Of a stretch of DNA of 64,000 nucleotides, positions 26,042 to 35,587 are shown piece by piece. A model generated the notes under the pieces. That model made no database searches. It had not been told where the DNA came from and saw only the letters and a list, made by a program, of their open reading frames with translations. Source of the DNA: Rhodospirillaceae bacterium UBA1479 (GTDB lineage: Bacteria > Pseudomonadota > Alphaproteobacteria > Rhodospirillales > Casp-alpha2); the NCBI GenBank assembly GCA_002325375.1, contig DCRZ01000001.1, positions 1 to 64,000 on the forward strand, written 5' to 3'. Position numbers and translations under genes: made by a program. Position 1 is the stretch's first letter, and the number at the start of each line of letters is the position of its first letter.

Positions 26042-26688
26042 AGCTCGCGGCCTCCATTGCCGGTTCCATGAAAGCCGATCTTAAAGCTGAATTACGCCAG
26101 ATTGAGAAAGCGGTTACTGGTGGGGTTAAAGATGCCGGTGACGGGCTCAAGGGCAGTCTTCGGCGTCAGGTGATTTCTGCTGGACTGGGAACAAGGTTGG
26201 CTCGCACATGGCGAAGCCGGGTTTATCCCAATAAGGGCTACGATGCAGCGAGCCTTGTCTGGTCAAAAGCACCGCAGATTGTTCGAACCTTTGATCGAGG
26301 AACGGTCATCAAAAGCAAATCTGGCTTTTGGTTGGCCATTCCAACGGCTGTGGCTCCGAAGCGAGGTGTTGGGGGAAAACGGATAACACCATCCAATTTT
26401 CCTGAGCATCGGTTTGGGCCACTGAGGTTTGTCTATCGGCGTGGACAGCCTTCCTTGTTGGTCGTCGATGGCGTTCGTGTGAGCGGCAAGACCGGTCGTG
26501 TTGGACGTCGTGCCAAAGGTGGCTCGTTCACCAAAACAGGTCGCATCAAATCGGGGATCACCACGGTAGTGATGTTTGTGATGGTGCCGCAGGTAAAAAT
26601 ACCCAAGCGACTGGATGTACGCCGCGCAGCGGAAAGCTGGTCTCGCCGAACACCGCATCTCATTGATCGCCATATGCCATCGGAGTAG
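26038..26688 (+). CDS. DUF6441 tail-completion-like protein
   Basis: The 216-residue basic protein has an N-terminal helical region and FWLAIPTAVAPKRG, FVYRRGQPSLLVVDGV, as in DUF6441. Position matches the minor tail or HK97 gp10-like proteins that finish the tail. ATG 26038 overlaps the previous stop. Confidence 0.7.
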   Translation: MKLAASIAGSMKADLKAELRQIEKAVTGGVKDAGDGLKGSLRRQVISAGLGTRLARTWRSRVYPNKGYDAASLVWSKAPQIVRTFDRGTVIKSKSGFWLAIPTAVAPKRGVGGKRITPSNFPEHRFGPLRFVYRRGQPSLLVVDGVRVSGKTGRVGRRAKGGSFTKTGRIKSGITTVVMFVMVPQVKIPKRLDVRRAAESWSRRTPHLIDRHMPSE

Positions 26689-26691
26689 GTC

Positions 26692-27126
26692 GTGTCTTCG
26701 AAAACTGAGCAAATCTTGGGAGCTTTACAGTCGGCTCTAAAGGCCATTCCTGGTGTCACTGTCGAACGTAATTCAGCTGTGCCTGAGAAAATCCCGTCGG
26801 CTGGACTAATCATCCTTCGCGATGGCATCGCCGATGAGCCGGAACTGCCTTTGGGCGGTTTCGGCGGGGTCTATTGTCGCCAGGATGCAGAGATTGAGAT
26901 CTTTGTCGAAAACGGTGATGCCGCTGCCCGCGACGCAGCCTTCGACACCCTGCTGCAGCAAATCGGCACCGTTCTTGATGCCGATCCAACACTGGGTGAT
27001 TTGGTCTTCGGCATGACCTACAGCCGCCCGGAAATCGACACTGAGGCGGTGATCGGTGGCCCAGCTATCAAGGCTGGCACACTGATCGTCGCCATTGAGT
27101 TTGAAGCCGACACCCCCCTCGGCTGA
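26692..27126 (+). CDS. Probable tail terminator protein
   Basis: The 144-residue protein starts at GTG 26692. EIFVENGDAAARDAAFDTLLQ and a beta-rich C-terminus ending GTLIVAIEFEAD resemble minor-tail or terminator proteins (gpU type) that lie just before the tail tube gene. Assigned by order and fold impression. Confidence 0.6.
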   Translation: MSSKTEQILGALQSALKAIPGVTVERNSAVPEKIPSAGLIILRDGIADEPELPLGGFGGVYCRQDAEIEIFVENGDAAARDAAFDTLLQQIGTVLDADPTLGDLVFGMTYSRPEIDTEAVIGGPAIKAGTLIVAIEFEADTPLG

Positions 27127-27152
27127 TCTTTTGACAATCTAGGAGAATACCG

Positions 27153-28103
27153 ATGGCCCGAGCCTTTGGTTCGAGCGCCACGCTGCTGCTCAAGCGGGAA
27201 ACCGCTTATGGGCAAACGGCCAGTGGCGACTATATCCGCATGCCCTTTAATCGCTGCACTCTGGGTTCCGAACAGGGCCTCATTGATGATCCTGTTTTGG
27301 GACAAGGCCGCGATCCGCTGGCCCCCTTGCAAGACGTCATCAATGACGAAGGTGAAGTGGTGGTGCCGATGGATCCGCGCTATCTCGGGATTTGGCTCAC
27401 CGGCTTGTTTGGCGATCCGGTTACCACGGATAACGGTGATGGTACGTTTGACCATGTGTTTGCTTCGGGAAATGATGCTTTGCCGAGTTATACGGTCGAG
27501 ATCGGCATGCCTCAGGTCCCGGCTTTCTTCCAACATACCGGCGTTGTGCTGGGATCCATTGCGCTGGAGTTTCAGAGATCGGGCGCGGCGGCGGCAACAC
27601 TTGGGGTGATTGCGCAAGGGGAGGTTCGCAACGATACGTCTCTAGGCGGAACACCAACATCTCTCGCTTTTACAAGGATCAGCCAGTTTCAGGGCTCTAT
27701 TACCCGGGGCGGTAATCCGATCGGTAATTTGACCGGTGGGTCGCTCAATTACTCGAACAACCTCGAGAAAATCGAAACCATCCGCTCGGACGGCAAGATC
27801 GATGGGGCCGATCCCACGGTGGCGGCTTTGACGGGTCGCATTGATGTGCGGTTTTCCGATACCACCCTGATTGATCTGGCGGCAAATGGTGCGCCAGTAG
27901 ATTTGACCTTCGGCTACACCGTTGGCAACGCCAGCGTCATGTTCGCTGCTCACGAGGTCTACTTACCGAAGCCAAAGTTAGCAGTCGATGGTCCTGGTGG
28001 TGTGCAGGCGAGTTTCGATTTCCAAGGGGCTCGCAATGAGACCGCAGGGCGCATGCTCGATGTCACCCTCATAAACGATTTGGATGGGAGCGACTACGCA
28101 TGA
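27153..28103 (+). CDS. Major tail tube protein
   Basis: The 316-residue beta-rich protein begins MARAFGSSATLLLKRET and contains LTGLFGDPVTT and GGSLNYSNNLEKIETIRSDG, features of siphovirus tail tube proteins with an added domain. It starts behind AGGAG and is followed in overlap by the tail chaperone gene. Confidence 0.8.
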   Translation: MARAFGSSATLLLKRETAYGQTASGDYIRMPFNRCTLGSEQGLIDDPVLGQGRDPLAPLQDVINDEGEVVVPMDPRYLGIWLTGLFGDPVTTDNGDGTFDHVFASGNDALPSYTVEIGMPQVPAFFQHTGVVLGSIALEFQRSGAAAATLGVIAQGEVRNDTSLGGTPTSLAFTRISQFQGSITRGGNPIGNLTGGSLNYSNNLEKIETIRSDGKIDGADPTVAALTGRIDVRFSDTTLIDLAANGAPVDLTFGYTVGNASVMFAAHEVYLPKPKLAVDGPGGVQASFDFQGARNETAGRMLDVTLINDLDGSDYA

Positions 28104-28612
28104 TCTCCTTAAAACAACCCAGTGAACCGTTCGACATTGAGCTTCCTTATGGTGTCTCGGTTACTGCCAAGCCCCTGACCACGGCTGGTATGGCGGCGGC
28201 CCAGGCTTCTGCTCGTCGACGTATTGAAGGATTAGAAATTCAAAGCAAGGAATTGTCAGAAGCGGGTTTAGCTACCGAGGGCTTGCCGGATTTTTCAGTT
28301 GATGCCGAGCGAGATGGTCTGTTTCAGGACCTCTTGATCAAAGAATTAGCTGTTCGCCATATCACAGCTTGGTCTGGCATTGAGGATGACCCGGACGTTA
28401 CGCCGGAAAACGTCGTGGCACTGATGTCGCTCTATCCCGTTGGAGAGCGGTTCTTTCAGGAATTCACCCTGAAGCAGGTGTTGCTCACTGCCGCAAAAAA
28501 CGGATCCGGGCTCTCTGCCGCTGGCACTTCCAGCCAGGCGGAGGGCCCAGTTACTGCCAAGCATGCGAAACGGACTGCGGACAAGCCTGTCCAAGACGCC
28601 GATACGCCCTGA
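28100..28612 (+). CDS. Tail assembly chaperone, zero-frame product (gpG-like)
   Basis: The 170-residue protein lies between tail tube and tape measure genes, the place of lambda G. Its last 36 codons, after the slippery site at 28495-28501, look less natural than the -1 frame over the same DNA. The zero-frame product is therefore the abundant short chaperone form. Confidence 0.75.
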   Translation: MISLKQPSEPFDIELPYGVSVTAKPLTTAGMAAAQASARRRIEGLEIQSKELSEAGLATEGLPDFSVDAERDGLFQDLLIKELAVRHITAWSGIEDDPDVTPENVVALMSLYPVGERFFQEFTLKQVLLTAAKNGSGLSAAGTSSQAEGPVTAKHAKRTADKPVQDADTP

Positions 28613-28824
28613 TCACCGATGAAGAACATGAAGCCTGGGACGTGCTGCAAGCCTGTCTTGGTCAGATGCGCGTGACGACGTCAGGCCATGTGCTCGGTAT
28701 TGATCTGGGCGTGGCTCTTCAAATCGCGAAGGCCCGTGGGGCAGACCTTTTGATCATGTCTGAATTGTTGCAGGCGGCAGAGCCCGGATTGGTCGAAGCT
28801 TTGAACACACGAGAAGAAACCTGA
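28100..28824 (+). CDS. Tail assembly chaperone, -1 frameshift product (gpGT-like)
   Basis: If ribosomes slip back one base at AAAAAAC (28495-28501), translation continues open to 28824, giving about 241 residues. The added part contains paired cysteines (YCQACETDCGQAC), then ITDEEHEAWDVLQ and a helical tail ending at the tape-measure start. A separate 60-residue gene starting at 28642 is less likely, because coding character begins well before that ATG. Confidence 0.75.
28495..28501 (+). promoter_or_regulatory. Programmed -1 frameshift site A AAA AAC
   Basis: The heptamer has the X XXY YYZ form in the correct phase (codons GCA AAA AAC of the upstream gene). It is one of the strongest bacterial slippery sequences and lies in the gene where lambda-like phages shift frame. 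Confidence 0.8.
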
Positions 28825-31370
28825 TGGCCAAAGCCAAACATACGTATGCGGTCCGTCTCGCCGTCGAGGGTGGCAATAAGGTCAAGGCCGAGCTCGTCAA
28901 TGTGGGAGAAAGTGGCGAGCGATCCCTTAAAAAGATCGAACGTGCCGGTGGTAAAGCCTCTCTTGGCCTGTCTTCCCTTGGCGAACGTGCCAGAATGCTC
29001 ACCACGGGTATGCGGGCACTCGGCGGCGCTTTGGTTGGAGCGGCTGCTGTGGGTGGTCTCGCGACACTGATTGATCGTTCTATCTCTGCCGCTGATGCCA
29101 TCGGGAAAACGGCGGATAAGCTCGGCGTTGGCATTGAGGCGCTCCAAGAACTGCGTTTTGCCGCTCAGTTGGCGGGCGTCCAACAACAAACCCTCGATAT
29201 GGGATTGCAACGTTTTACTCGGCGTGTGGCCGAAGCAGCCAAAGGCACGGGCGAGGCCAAACAGGCTTTGACCGATATGGGCATCGCTCTTCGTGACCAG
29301 CACGGCAACATCCGTCGTTCCGAAGATTTGTTGAACGATGTGGCGGAGGCCTTTAAACGCACCGAAGACCCTGCCGAGCGACTGCGTCTCGCCTTCAAGC
29401 TGTTCGACAGTGAAGGTGTGGCCATGGTGAATATGCTGGTCGGTGGTGCAGATGCGCTGGAAGCGACCCGACGACACGCCCGTGATCTCGGGATTGTTTT
29501 GGAAGAGGACCTGGTCCGCAATGCGGAGAAGGCTCGCGACCAGTTGGACACTTTGGGCAAGGTGGTTTCTGCCAACCTGACCCGGGCGATGTTAGATCTG
29601 GCTCCGGCCATTACAGACATTTCCTCCGGGCTTGCCGATTTGGCTGCTGATGCGGCGACCGCCTATGAGCAGATTAAGCTCGCCTTATCTGGTGATTTCA
29701 ATTTCGAGGGTATGTCGGAACGTTCGACGCGGCGCATCGTTGAAGAACGCCGCCAAGAACTTCAAGAAATCGCTCGGGAGCTCAATGAAATCGGTGATAT
29801 CGGTTTTATGGATGACCCCATTGCCTGGGGTCGCAAGGTCGCGTTGGAACGCCGACTTCAGGAGCGGGTGGAACAATACCGCCAATGGGCCGCCAAGCTT
29901 GCCTGGATGCAAAGGGATGATGGCGATAATGCGCCAGCACCCGATGGCACGACCACACCCGATGCCATTGAGGCCGATATTCGTTCGGCTCAGGACCGGT
30001 CTCGACGGATTGCTCAGATTGAAACCGATCTTCAACGCCAGCTTTTCGAGGTCACCCATCAAGGGGCAGATCGCATTCGGGCTGAATATGAGCGCCTCGT
30101 TTCTGAAATGCAGGGCTTGATCGAACCGGGCGGTGGTAATCTGGATCAGGTTGGCGCAATCATGGCCCGTGCGGCAGCTGTTCGTGATTCCAAACTATCC
30201 CGTCTGGCTGAACAGGAAGCCGAAGCCGAGCGCAGAAAACAGGCTGCGAATACCCGGATCATTGAAGGGCTGAGGGCCGAGCGTGATGAGTTGGCATTGA
30301 CTGATCGCCAACGATTTATTTCTCAGGCGCTTCGGCGATTGTCTGCCGAGGCGACGGACGCCGAACGGGCTCAGGTTCGAGACCTGGCCGGTGCGCTCTT
30401 TGATGAAAAACAGGCCATTGAGGCCAGGACAAAGGCCGAAGAGGACGCAGCGCGTATCCGTGAACAAGGCAAAGCTCTGACAGAAGAGCTTCGAACAGCA
30501 GAGGAAGCCTATGCCGCCGAGGTCAGAAAACTAAATGAGCTGTTGACCGCAGGAGCCATTGATCAGGAAACCTTCGCTCGGGCCTCTGAGCGGGCTTATG
30601 ACCAAATGCTCAGTGCCAGCAAGGACTGGTCGGCTGGCGTTGTCCGGGCCTTGCGAGACTATGCACGGGAATCATCCGACGCGGCCCAGCAATTTGAGCA
30701 GGCCACATCCCGAGCTTTAAAAGCCAGTGAGGATGCCTTCGTTCAATGGGCGACCACCGGCAAGGTGAGCGCGACTGATCTATTTAATTCCATCGCGGAG
30801 GAAGCCTTGCGGACCGCCTATCGCATGGCGGTCATCAAGCCCTTCGGGGCCTTGTTTGAAGGCATTTTGGGTTCGATCGCCGGAAGTCTTTTCGGGGGAT
30901 CTTCCGGTATGGTCGGAGATTTCCCTGCACCGGGGCCTGTGCAAGTAGCGCATGTCGGTGGCGTCATCGGATCTGATCCTTTGCCGAGCCGACCAATACA
31001 TCCGACGGTCTTTGACAATGCACCCCGATTTCATGGAGGCGGTGTGGTTGGCAATGAAGTGCCAATCATTGCCCAACGTGGCGAGACGGTTTTCACGCCG
31101 GGGCAGATGCGAGTGCTCAGAGCTGGTCTTCGGGGCTCTGAACTGGGTCAAAAGCCGGAAGTTAAGGTCAATGTCCATGTCGATAACCGTGCCCCGGGAA
31201 CCGAGGCCAGAGCGCAGTGGCGTTCTGATGGCGGCGGTGGGCTCAGGCTCGATATTATCGTGGAGCAAATAGAGGGCCAGATCGCCCGGAACATCGGTCG
31301 CGGCGAAGGCTTGGCTCCGACCATGGAACGACGCTACGGGCTCAATCCGGCAGCAGGGGCGTATCGATAA
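28824..31370 (+). CDS. Tail tape measure protein
   Basis: The 848-residue protein has a hydrophobic glycine-alanine segment near 50-75 (MRALGGALVGAAAVGGLATL), long charged coiled-coil helices (about 300-620), and a glycine-rich C-terminus with FHGGGVVGNEVPIIAQRGE, the usual end of lambda-type tape measures. It sets tail length; by the usual rule of about 1.5 angstrom per residue the tail would be near 125 nm. Confidence 0.9.
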   Translation: MAKAKHTYAVRLAVEGGNKVKAELVNVGESGERSLKKIERAGGKASLGLSSLGERARMLTTGMRALGGALVGAAAVGGLATLIDRSISAADAIGKTADKLGVGIEALQELRFAAQLAGVQQQTLDMGLQRFTRRVAEAAKGTGEAKQALTDMGIALRDQHGNIRRSEDLLNDVAEAFKRTEDPAERLRLAFKLFDSEGVAMVNMLVGGADALEATRRHARDLGIVLEEDLVRNAEKARDQLDTLGKVVSANLTRAMLDLAPAITDISSGLADLAADAATAYEQIKLALSGDFNFEGMSERSTRRIVEERRQELQEIARELNEIGDIGFMDDPIAWGRKVALERRLQERVEQYRQWAAKLAWMQRDDGDNAPAPDGTTTPDAIEADIRSAQDRSRRIAQIETDLQRQLFEVTHQGADRIRAEYERLVSEMQGLIEPGGGNLDQVGAIMARAAAVRDSKLSRLAEQEAEAERRKQAANTRIIEGLRAERDELALTDRQRFISQALRRLSAEATDAERAQVRDLAGALFDEKQAIEARTKAEEDAARIREQGKALTEELRTAEEAYAAEVRKLNELLTAGAIDQETFARASERAYDQMLSASKDWSAGVVRALRDYARESSDAAQQFEQATSRALKASEDAFVQWATTGKVSATDLFNSIAEEALRTAYRMAVIKPFGALFEGILGSIAGSLFGGSSGMVGDFPAPGPVQVAHVGGVIGSDPLPSRPIHPTVFDNAPRFHGGGVVGNEVPIIAQRGETVFTPGQMRVLRAGLRGSELGQKPEVKVNVHVDNRAPGTEARAQWRSDGGGGLRLDIIVEQIEGQIARNIGRGEGLAPTMERRYGLNPAAGAYR

Positions 31371-31388
31371 TCAGAAGGGCCTAAACAA

Positions 31389-31868
31389 ATGACAATCACC
31401 TGGCCCAAGACCCTGCCGCTTCCAACGATTGATGGATATGGAGTCCATCCTGGCGAAGCGATCCTTCGCACTGAGATGGAGGCGGGCCCCGCTCGCCAAC
31501 GTCGGCGTTTTACGCAGGTGCCGTCACGGATTTCTGTGCGTTGGCTGTTTCGTCGCGAGCAATTTGCACTCTTTGAAGCCTGGTATCGCTGGCATGCCAA
31601 GGAAGGTGGCGAGTGGTTCGAAATTGATCTGATGGGTGGGCTTGGCCTTGTCGGCCATGAAGCCCGATTTACGCGCCAATTTGAAGCCCGACTGAAAAAC
31701 GGTGTTCTCTGGGAGGTCACTTCTGATCTCGAGATTCGTGAGCGTCCTACATTGGATGGGGATGCCCTCGATATCTTCCTTGAGAATGATCCTGCTCTTT
31801 TGCTGTCGACCATCGCTGATTTGAACACCCTTGTTCATCAAAAACTACCGGGTCCAATGACCTGGTAA
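31389..31868 (+). CDS. Distal tail or tail-tip protein, unknown
   Basis: The 159-residue protein with RRRFTQVPSRISVRWLFRRE and WFEIDLMGGLG follows the tape measure gene, the place of distal tail proteins. It has no motif I can name. Note the Trp-rich beta pattern. Confidence 0.6.
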   Translation: MTITWPKTLPLPTIDGYGVHPGEAILRTEMEAGPARQRRRFTQVPSRISVRWLFRREQFALFEAWYRWHAKEGGEWFEIDLMGGLGLVGHEARFTRQFEARLKNGVLWEVTSDLEIRERPTLDGDALDIFLENDPALLLSTIADLNTLVHQKLPGPMTW

Positions 31869-31880
31869 GGGAAGTTTTTT

Positions 31881-32741
31881 ATGTCTTTGCAAACTGATTT
31901 GGCGGCTGCCGTAGCGCAAACCACGGCGGACGGCCAGCTGCTGCATCAAATCGTCCATGGTGATGACCAATCCGTTGTCCAAACGGAAGGCGGAGCCGTC
32001 AAAACCGTGGCCAAGGCCATGGCCGACGTGGATGCTCAATTGCAGGGCAGCCTCACGACGCTTGATGAGATGGTAGCTTCGGCAACCGAAAGCGAAGCGC
32101 AGGCTGCCACCAGTGCGGTCAATGCTCAGTCCCACGAGCAAAGTGTCTCCAATAGTGCTGTGGCCGCAGCGACTTCGGAAACCAACGCCGAGATCAGTGC
32201 TCAGTCAGCGTCGGGTAGTGCCGATGCCGCAGCATTGAGTGCTGCAAACGCCCAAACTTCTGAAACCGGAGCCGCTTCTTCAGCAACGGCTTCTGGCCAA
32301 GCTCAGGTGGCGGCTGAACAAGCTGAGGTTAATGCGGTGCAATCGGCACAAGCCGCTGCAGTATCTGCCGTGGCAGCAGAAACCGCTTCCAGCTCGGCCA
32401 CCAATTGCCAGGGTATCGCTCAAGGACGTGCAGAGGCGGCGGCTCTTTCTGCTGAGAGCGCTACGACTTCTGAAACAAACGCAGCGAATGCTGAGACTAA
32501 TGCTGCCCAGTCGGCGGGTCAGGCCGCAGCCTCGTCTTTTGCTGCACGCTCGTCTGCTGATGAAGCGCAAACAGCGGAGACCAATTCAACCTTCTGGGCC
32601 GGTGAAGCGGAAAGTGCGGCTATCGCAGCGGAAGCGGCGGCGGTCATTGTCGCCAATGCCACCGGTCTTGATCTGCAAACCCTGATCGTATCGGCCAGGC
32701 GTGGATCGGACTATCGCGCCCTTGGCATCGAACTGTTCTGA
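31881..32741 (+). CDS. Alanine/serine-rich repetitive tail fibre shaft protein
   Basis: The 286-residue protein is mostly A, S, T, E, N and Q with repeated AxxSETNA and SAxSA units from about 70 to 250, as in the shaft of lambda Stf-type side fibres that form trimeric helical repeats. Biased codon use follows from the composition. The short C-terminus (LDLQTLIVSARRGSDYRALG) may anchor it to the next proteins. Confidence 0.65.
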   Translation: MSLQTDLAAAVAQTTADGQLLHQIVHGDDQSVVQTEGGAVKTVAKAMADVDAQLQGSLTTLDEMVASATESEAQAATSAVNAQSHEQSVSNSAVAAATSETNAEISAQSASGSADAAALSAANAQTSETGAASSATASGQAQVAAEQAEVNAVQSAQAAAVSAVAAETASSSATNCQGIAQGRAEAAALSAESATTSETNAANAETNAAQSAGQAAASSFAARSSADEAQTAETNSTFWAGEAESAAIAAEAAAVIVANATGLDLQTLIVSARRGSDYRALGIELF

Positions 32742-32752
32742 GAGAACCTGAG

Positions 32753-33151
32753 ATGACGACCCTTGCCCACTATCAAACGCTCAAAACAGCCGAAGCCAAT
32801 GCGCTCTCGGCCATCAACGCCAAGCTGGACCAGCCCAACCTCCGCATGGATGACTTCGCCCTCATGGTGAAGGCCATGGAGCTCATGGAAAACATCCATG
32901 ACCCGTTGGCCTATGAGGCCTTAAAGCAAAAGATCGCCCAGAAATCCGTCGGGTTCTATTCCCCGGATTTGAGCGGGGAGGATTTGCTGATGCTGACCCG
33001 GGCCACCCGTATCGGCGACGTGCCTTTTGGTGGCGAAGAGCGCTGGAAGCTGATGAACCGGGATGAATGCAATTTGGACCTCGCCGGTGACGTCATGGTC
33101 GGTGAGCGCTCTCTCGAAGCCTTTGGCGAAAGCGTCCTTGAAAATCTGTAA
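32753..33151 (+). CDS. Tail-associated protein, unknown
   Basis: The 132-residue helical protein starts at 32753 behind GAGAACCTGAG. It has LDQPNLRMDDFALMVKAMEL. It lies in a run of tail fibre genes transcribed together. No family recognised. Confidence 0.55.
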   Translation: MTTLAHYQTLKTAEANALSAINAKLDQPNLRMDDFALMVKAMELMENIHDPLAYEALKQKIAQKSVGFYSPDLSGEDLLMLTRATRIGDVPFGGEERWKLMNRDECNLDLAGDVMVGERSLEAFGESVLENL

Positions 33152-33165
33152 TTGGAGAAACTTCC

Positions 33166-33732
33166 ATGCCCATCACCATCCCACCCATTCCGGATACGTC
33201 GCCTTTTGCGACCTTCGATGAAGACATCGATATCTTTAACAATTCGAAGGCCAAGGACATTCCGGCCAAGCTGAAGGCCATCACCGAAGCTTTGAAGGCA
33301 CATATCAATACACTCTGGCTGGCCACGGCGACCGGGTTTGTGAACGACACGGTCATTGCGGATCTGAATACGGCGCTCGCCAACATCGAAGCCTTCAACA
33401 ATGACTTGGAAACCGAGATCAATGATCAACTGGCCGAGTTTGAAGTCAATCTGGGGAACTACTTGGGCACTGGGGCTGGTTATTCGGTGGATGCGGCCAA
33501 TGCGGCCTTGTTCACCGGCACCATTGTTTCCGGTGATCTGACCTACGACAACCTGGGCCGGGTCGTCTCTATCCAGCAAGGCCCTCGTCTCGTGGACAAC
33601 ATCACCTATGACGATCAGAGCCGGATGACGGGCTATGACGAGATGCTGAGCATTGGCGGCATCGACTACGCCCGCAGCTTCACGTTCACATACACGCCCG
33701 ATGGGCAAATCGACGCCATCATGGAGGTCTGA
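33166..33732 (+). CDS. Tail-associated protein with YD-like repeats
   Basis: The 188-residue protein has a helical N-terminal half and a C-terminal half with three beta repeats of RHS/YD type (LTYDNLGRVVSIQQG, ITYDDQSRMTGYDE, FTYTPDGQIDAI). YD repeats are commonest in surface and toxin shells; in a tail operon they suggest a fibre or adhesion role. Confidence 0.55.
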   Translation: MPITIPPIPDTSPFATFDEDIDIFNNSKAKDIPAKLKAITEALKAHINTLWLATATGFVNDTVIADLNTALANIEAFNNDLETEINDQLAEFEVNLGNYLGTGAGYSVDAANAALFTGTIVSGDLTYDNLGRVVSIQQGPRLVDNITYDDQSRMTGYDEMLSIGGIDYARSFTFTYTPDGQIDAIMEV

Positions 33733-33734
33733 CG

Positions 33735-35078
33735 ATGGATATTTTGACGTTTAACGCTGTCAAACAGCAGCAACATCACCTGAACACGGATCTCCTGGAT
33801 CCGTGGAAACAAGCTGCGTTTGCCGTGGTGACCATGTCCAGTTCAGCACCTTGGGGCACCATTGTTTACAATCATTACCTTCAGGAAGTGGGCCGTCAAA
33901 ACTATAACAACAGTGACTACACGCAAGGCTGTACAAGCAGCATGGGAACGGAATTCTTCAATAACTGGTATTCCTACGGTCAGACCAACTCAAACATTTC
34001 CTCGACGGATTCATCCTATGGTGACAATACAGCTCGCTGCGGTCATTTAGGGCATATAGCCCTGGCAGTTGCCTCTGATGGAACCATGGTTGGTCGTGCT
34101 GCACCTCATGCGGCGACGGCACTTCGCAATGTCGGCGTTTGGGTCAATAACAAGACCAATAAGAACCTCGCCTTGTTCATGGAAAACCAATATGCCGGGG
34201 TCGCACCCCGTGCCATCGCGCCGGGACGATTGTCTGGCACTGAGGGTTGGCACCTGGCCTGGACGGCAAACAAGTTCTACGCCCAGAATGATTTCGGCAC
34301 CTACAACAAGTACGGGATGATCGGATACAACGAGAAGACCCGCACCCTTGTGATCAATGAAAACACCAATGGCGGGACGGGCATGCGGTTGCATGTCTAC
34401 TCGAACGTGGCTCCTTTCGACATCCATGCCTCTGATCGCAAGACCTGGTTTGATGCTCTGGACGAGGCTAACCATACGTTCTTTGACTGGACGACAAACT
34501 CGGCTGGCTACAGCGAAAGTCTTTACCGTGCCGTTGTTGTACCTTGTGATGACGGCAAGGTGATCATCGTTCGGATGGAACCTCACAGCTACTGTATGCT
34601 GGATCGGTTCACGCCGGATGGTGCTGGTGGCTTTACGCAGGAATCGACCCATACACTGAGCACCACAACGTCCTATGGGATGGAACAGGGGGATCGCAAC
34701 GGCATTCGCTTCCAGATCTCAAACGACGGCAAATATGTCATTTGTTACCAGCCCTATTACTACTACGGGGCCGGGGCCGAGGTGTTTCTGATCCGCGTGT
34801 CCGACGGCAAGTATGTGTTCTTGCAGCATCAGGACAGCAGTTACGGACGTTCATTCGCGCCAATCCGCGACAGTGACTTCATGATTTCCTATAGCCCGAA
34901 TTCTGATAGCGGCTATGGCATCTACATGTCGCACATCGACACCAAGAGCATTTTTGAGGCGATTGCCGACAAGGGCGACATGAGCTCCAAGGTGCCGGGC
35001 TTCAATGTCTACATCTTCGACAGCGCCTATCACTCCACCAACTATCCCTACATCGTGCCGATCATAGGAGGTAACTAA
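33735..35078 (+). CDS. Probable receptor-binding tail protein
   Basis: The 447-residue protein is rich in Tyr, Ser, Asn and Gly, with no signal peptide. It reads like a beta-propeller or lectin-like adhesin (NDGKYVICYQPYYYYGAG, SDGKYVFLQHQDSSYGRSF as repeated units). It lies between the fibre genes and a small partner gene, as host-recognition tips do. Function inferred. Confidence 0.55.
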   Translation: MDILTFNAVKQQQHHLNTDLLDPWKQAAFAVVTMSSSAPWGTIVYNHYLQEVGRQNYNNSDYTQGCTSSMGTEFFNNWYSYGQTNSNISSTDSSYGDNTARCGHLGHIALAVASDGTMVGRAAPHAATALRNVGVWVNNKTNKNLALFMENQYAGVAPRAIAPGRLSGTEGWHLAWTANKFYAQNDFGTYNKYGMIGYNEKTRTLVINENTNGGTGMRLHVYSNVAPFDIHASDRKTWFDALDEANHTFFDWTTNSAGYSESLYRAVVVPCDDGKVIIVRMEPHSYCMLDRFTPDGAGGFTQESTHTLSTTTSYGMEQGDRNGIRFQISNDGKYVICYQPYYYYGAGAEVFLIRVSDGKYVFLQHQDSSYGRSFAPIRDSDFMISYSPNSDSGYGIYMSHIDTKSIFEAIADKGDMSSKVPGFNVYIFDSAYHSTNYPYIVPIIGGN

Positions 35079-35080
35079 TC

Positions 35081-35518
35081 ATGGTTGATAAAATCAGCTT
35101 TCCCCATAGCGACGACTGGGGCGTGATTGGCCCGAACGGTCAATTCAAGCTGCCTGTGCCGTCCAAGCTCGGTCACCGGTTTCAGTTGGTCGATGGCAAG
35201 GTTGTCGATCGCTATGGCGGCATTACCGACGAAGAGGTCAAACAGCAAGACGCCGATACCGTGGCATCTCAACAAGCGGCGGAATTGGATGCAGCTCGAT
35301 CTGCTCTTGTTGGCCGAGTTAAATCAGAGGCCGGTGAACGGATCGCGGCGACCGATTGGAAGGTGGACCGTGCCAGAGAGCGCGATGCCTTGAACGGCAC
35401 AACCACCTTGAAAGATGTCTATGCCGAGCGCGAAGCCATCCGAACCGCCAGTGATGAAGCGGAAACAGCCATTGCTGCGCTTGCCACATTGGATGAGATC
35501 CAAGCCTTCACCTGGTAG
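35081..35518 (+). CDS. Small tail fibre partner or assembly protein
   Basis: The 145-residue protein has a short beta N-terminus (WGVIGPNGQFKLPVPSKLG) and a long helix with WKVDRARERDALNGTT. The size and helical C-terminus resemble tail fibre assembly chaperones. A terminator follows within 30 bases. Confidence 0.5.
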   Translation: MVDKISFPHSDDWGVIGPNGQFKLPVPSKLGHRFQLVDGKVVDRYGGITDEEVKQQDADTVASQQAAELDAARSALVGRVKSEAGERIAATDWKVDRARERDALNGTTTLKDVYAEREAIRTASDEAETAIAALATLDEIQAFTW

Positions 35519-35546
35519 CCCTCGCATTTCCAATCGAACCCAATCC

Positions 35547-35569
35547 ACCGGCCTTGAGCCGGTTTTTTT
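35547..35569 (+). terminator. Rho-independent terminator after the fibre genes
   Basis: ACCGGC and GCCGGT pair around a 5-base loop, followed by seven T. It separates the fibre genes from the tail-tip genes that follow on the same strand. Confidence 0.8.
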
Positions 35570-35587
35570 ATGTCTGCGTTTTGACCC

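Noticed and set aside
28642..28824. Separate 60-residue gene after the tail chaperone
   Set aside because: Coding character in this frame begins upstream of its ATG and joins the slippery site, so frameshift extension explains it better.
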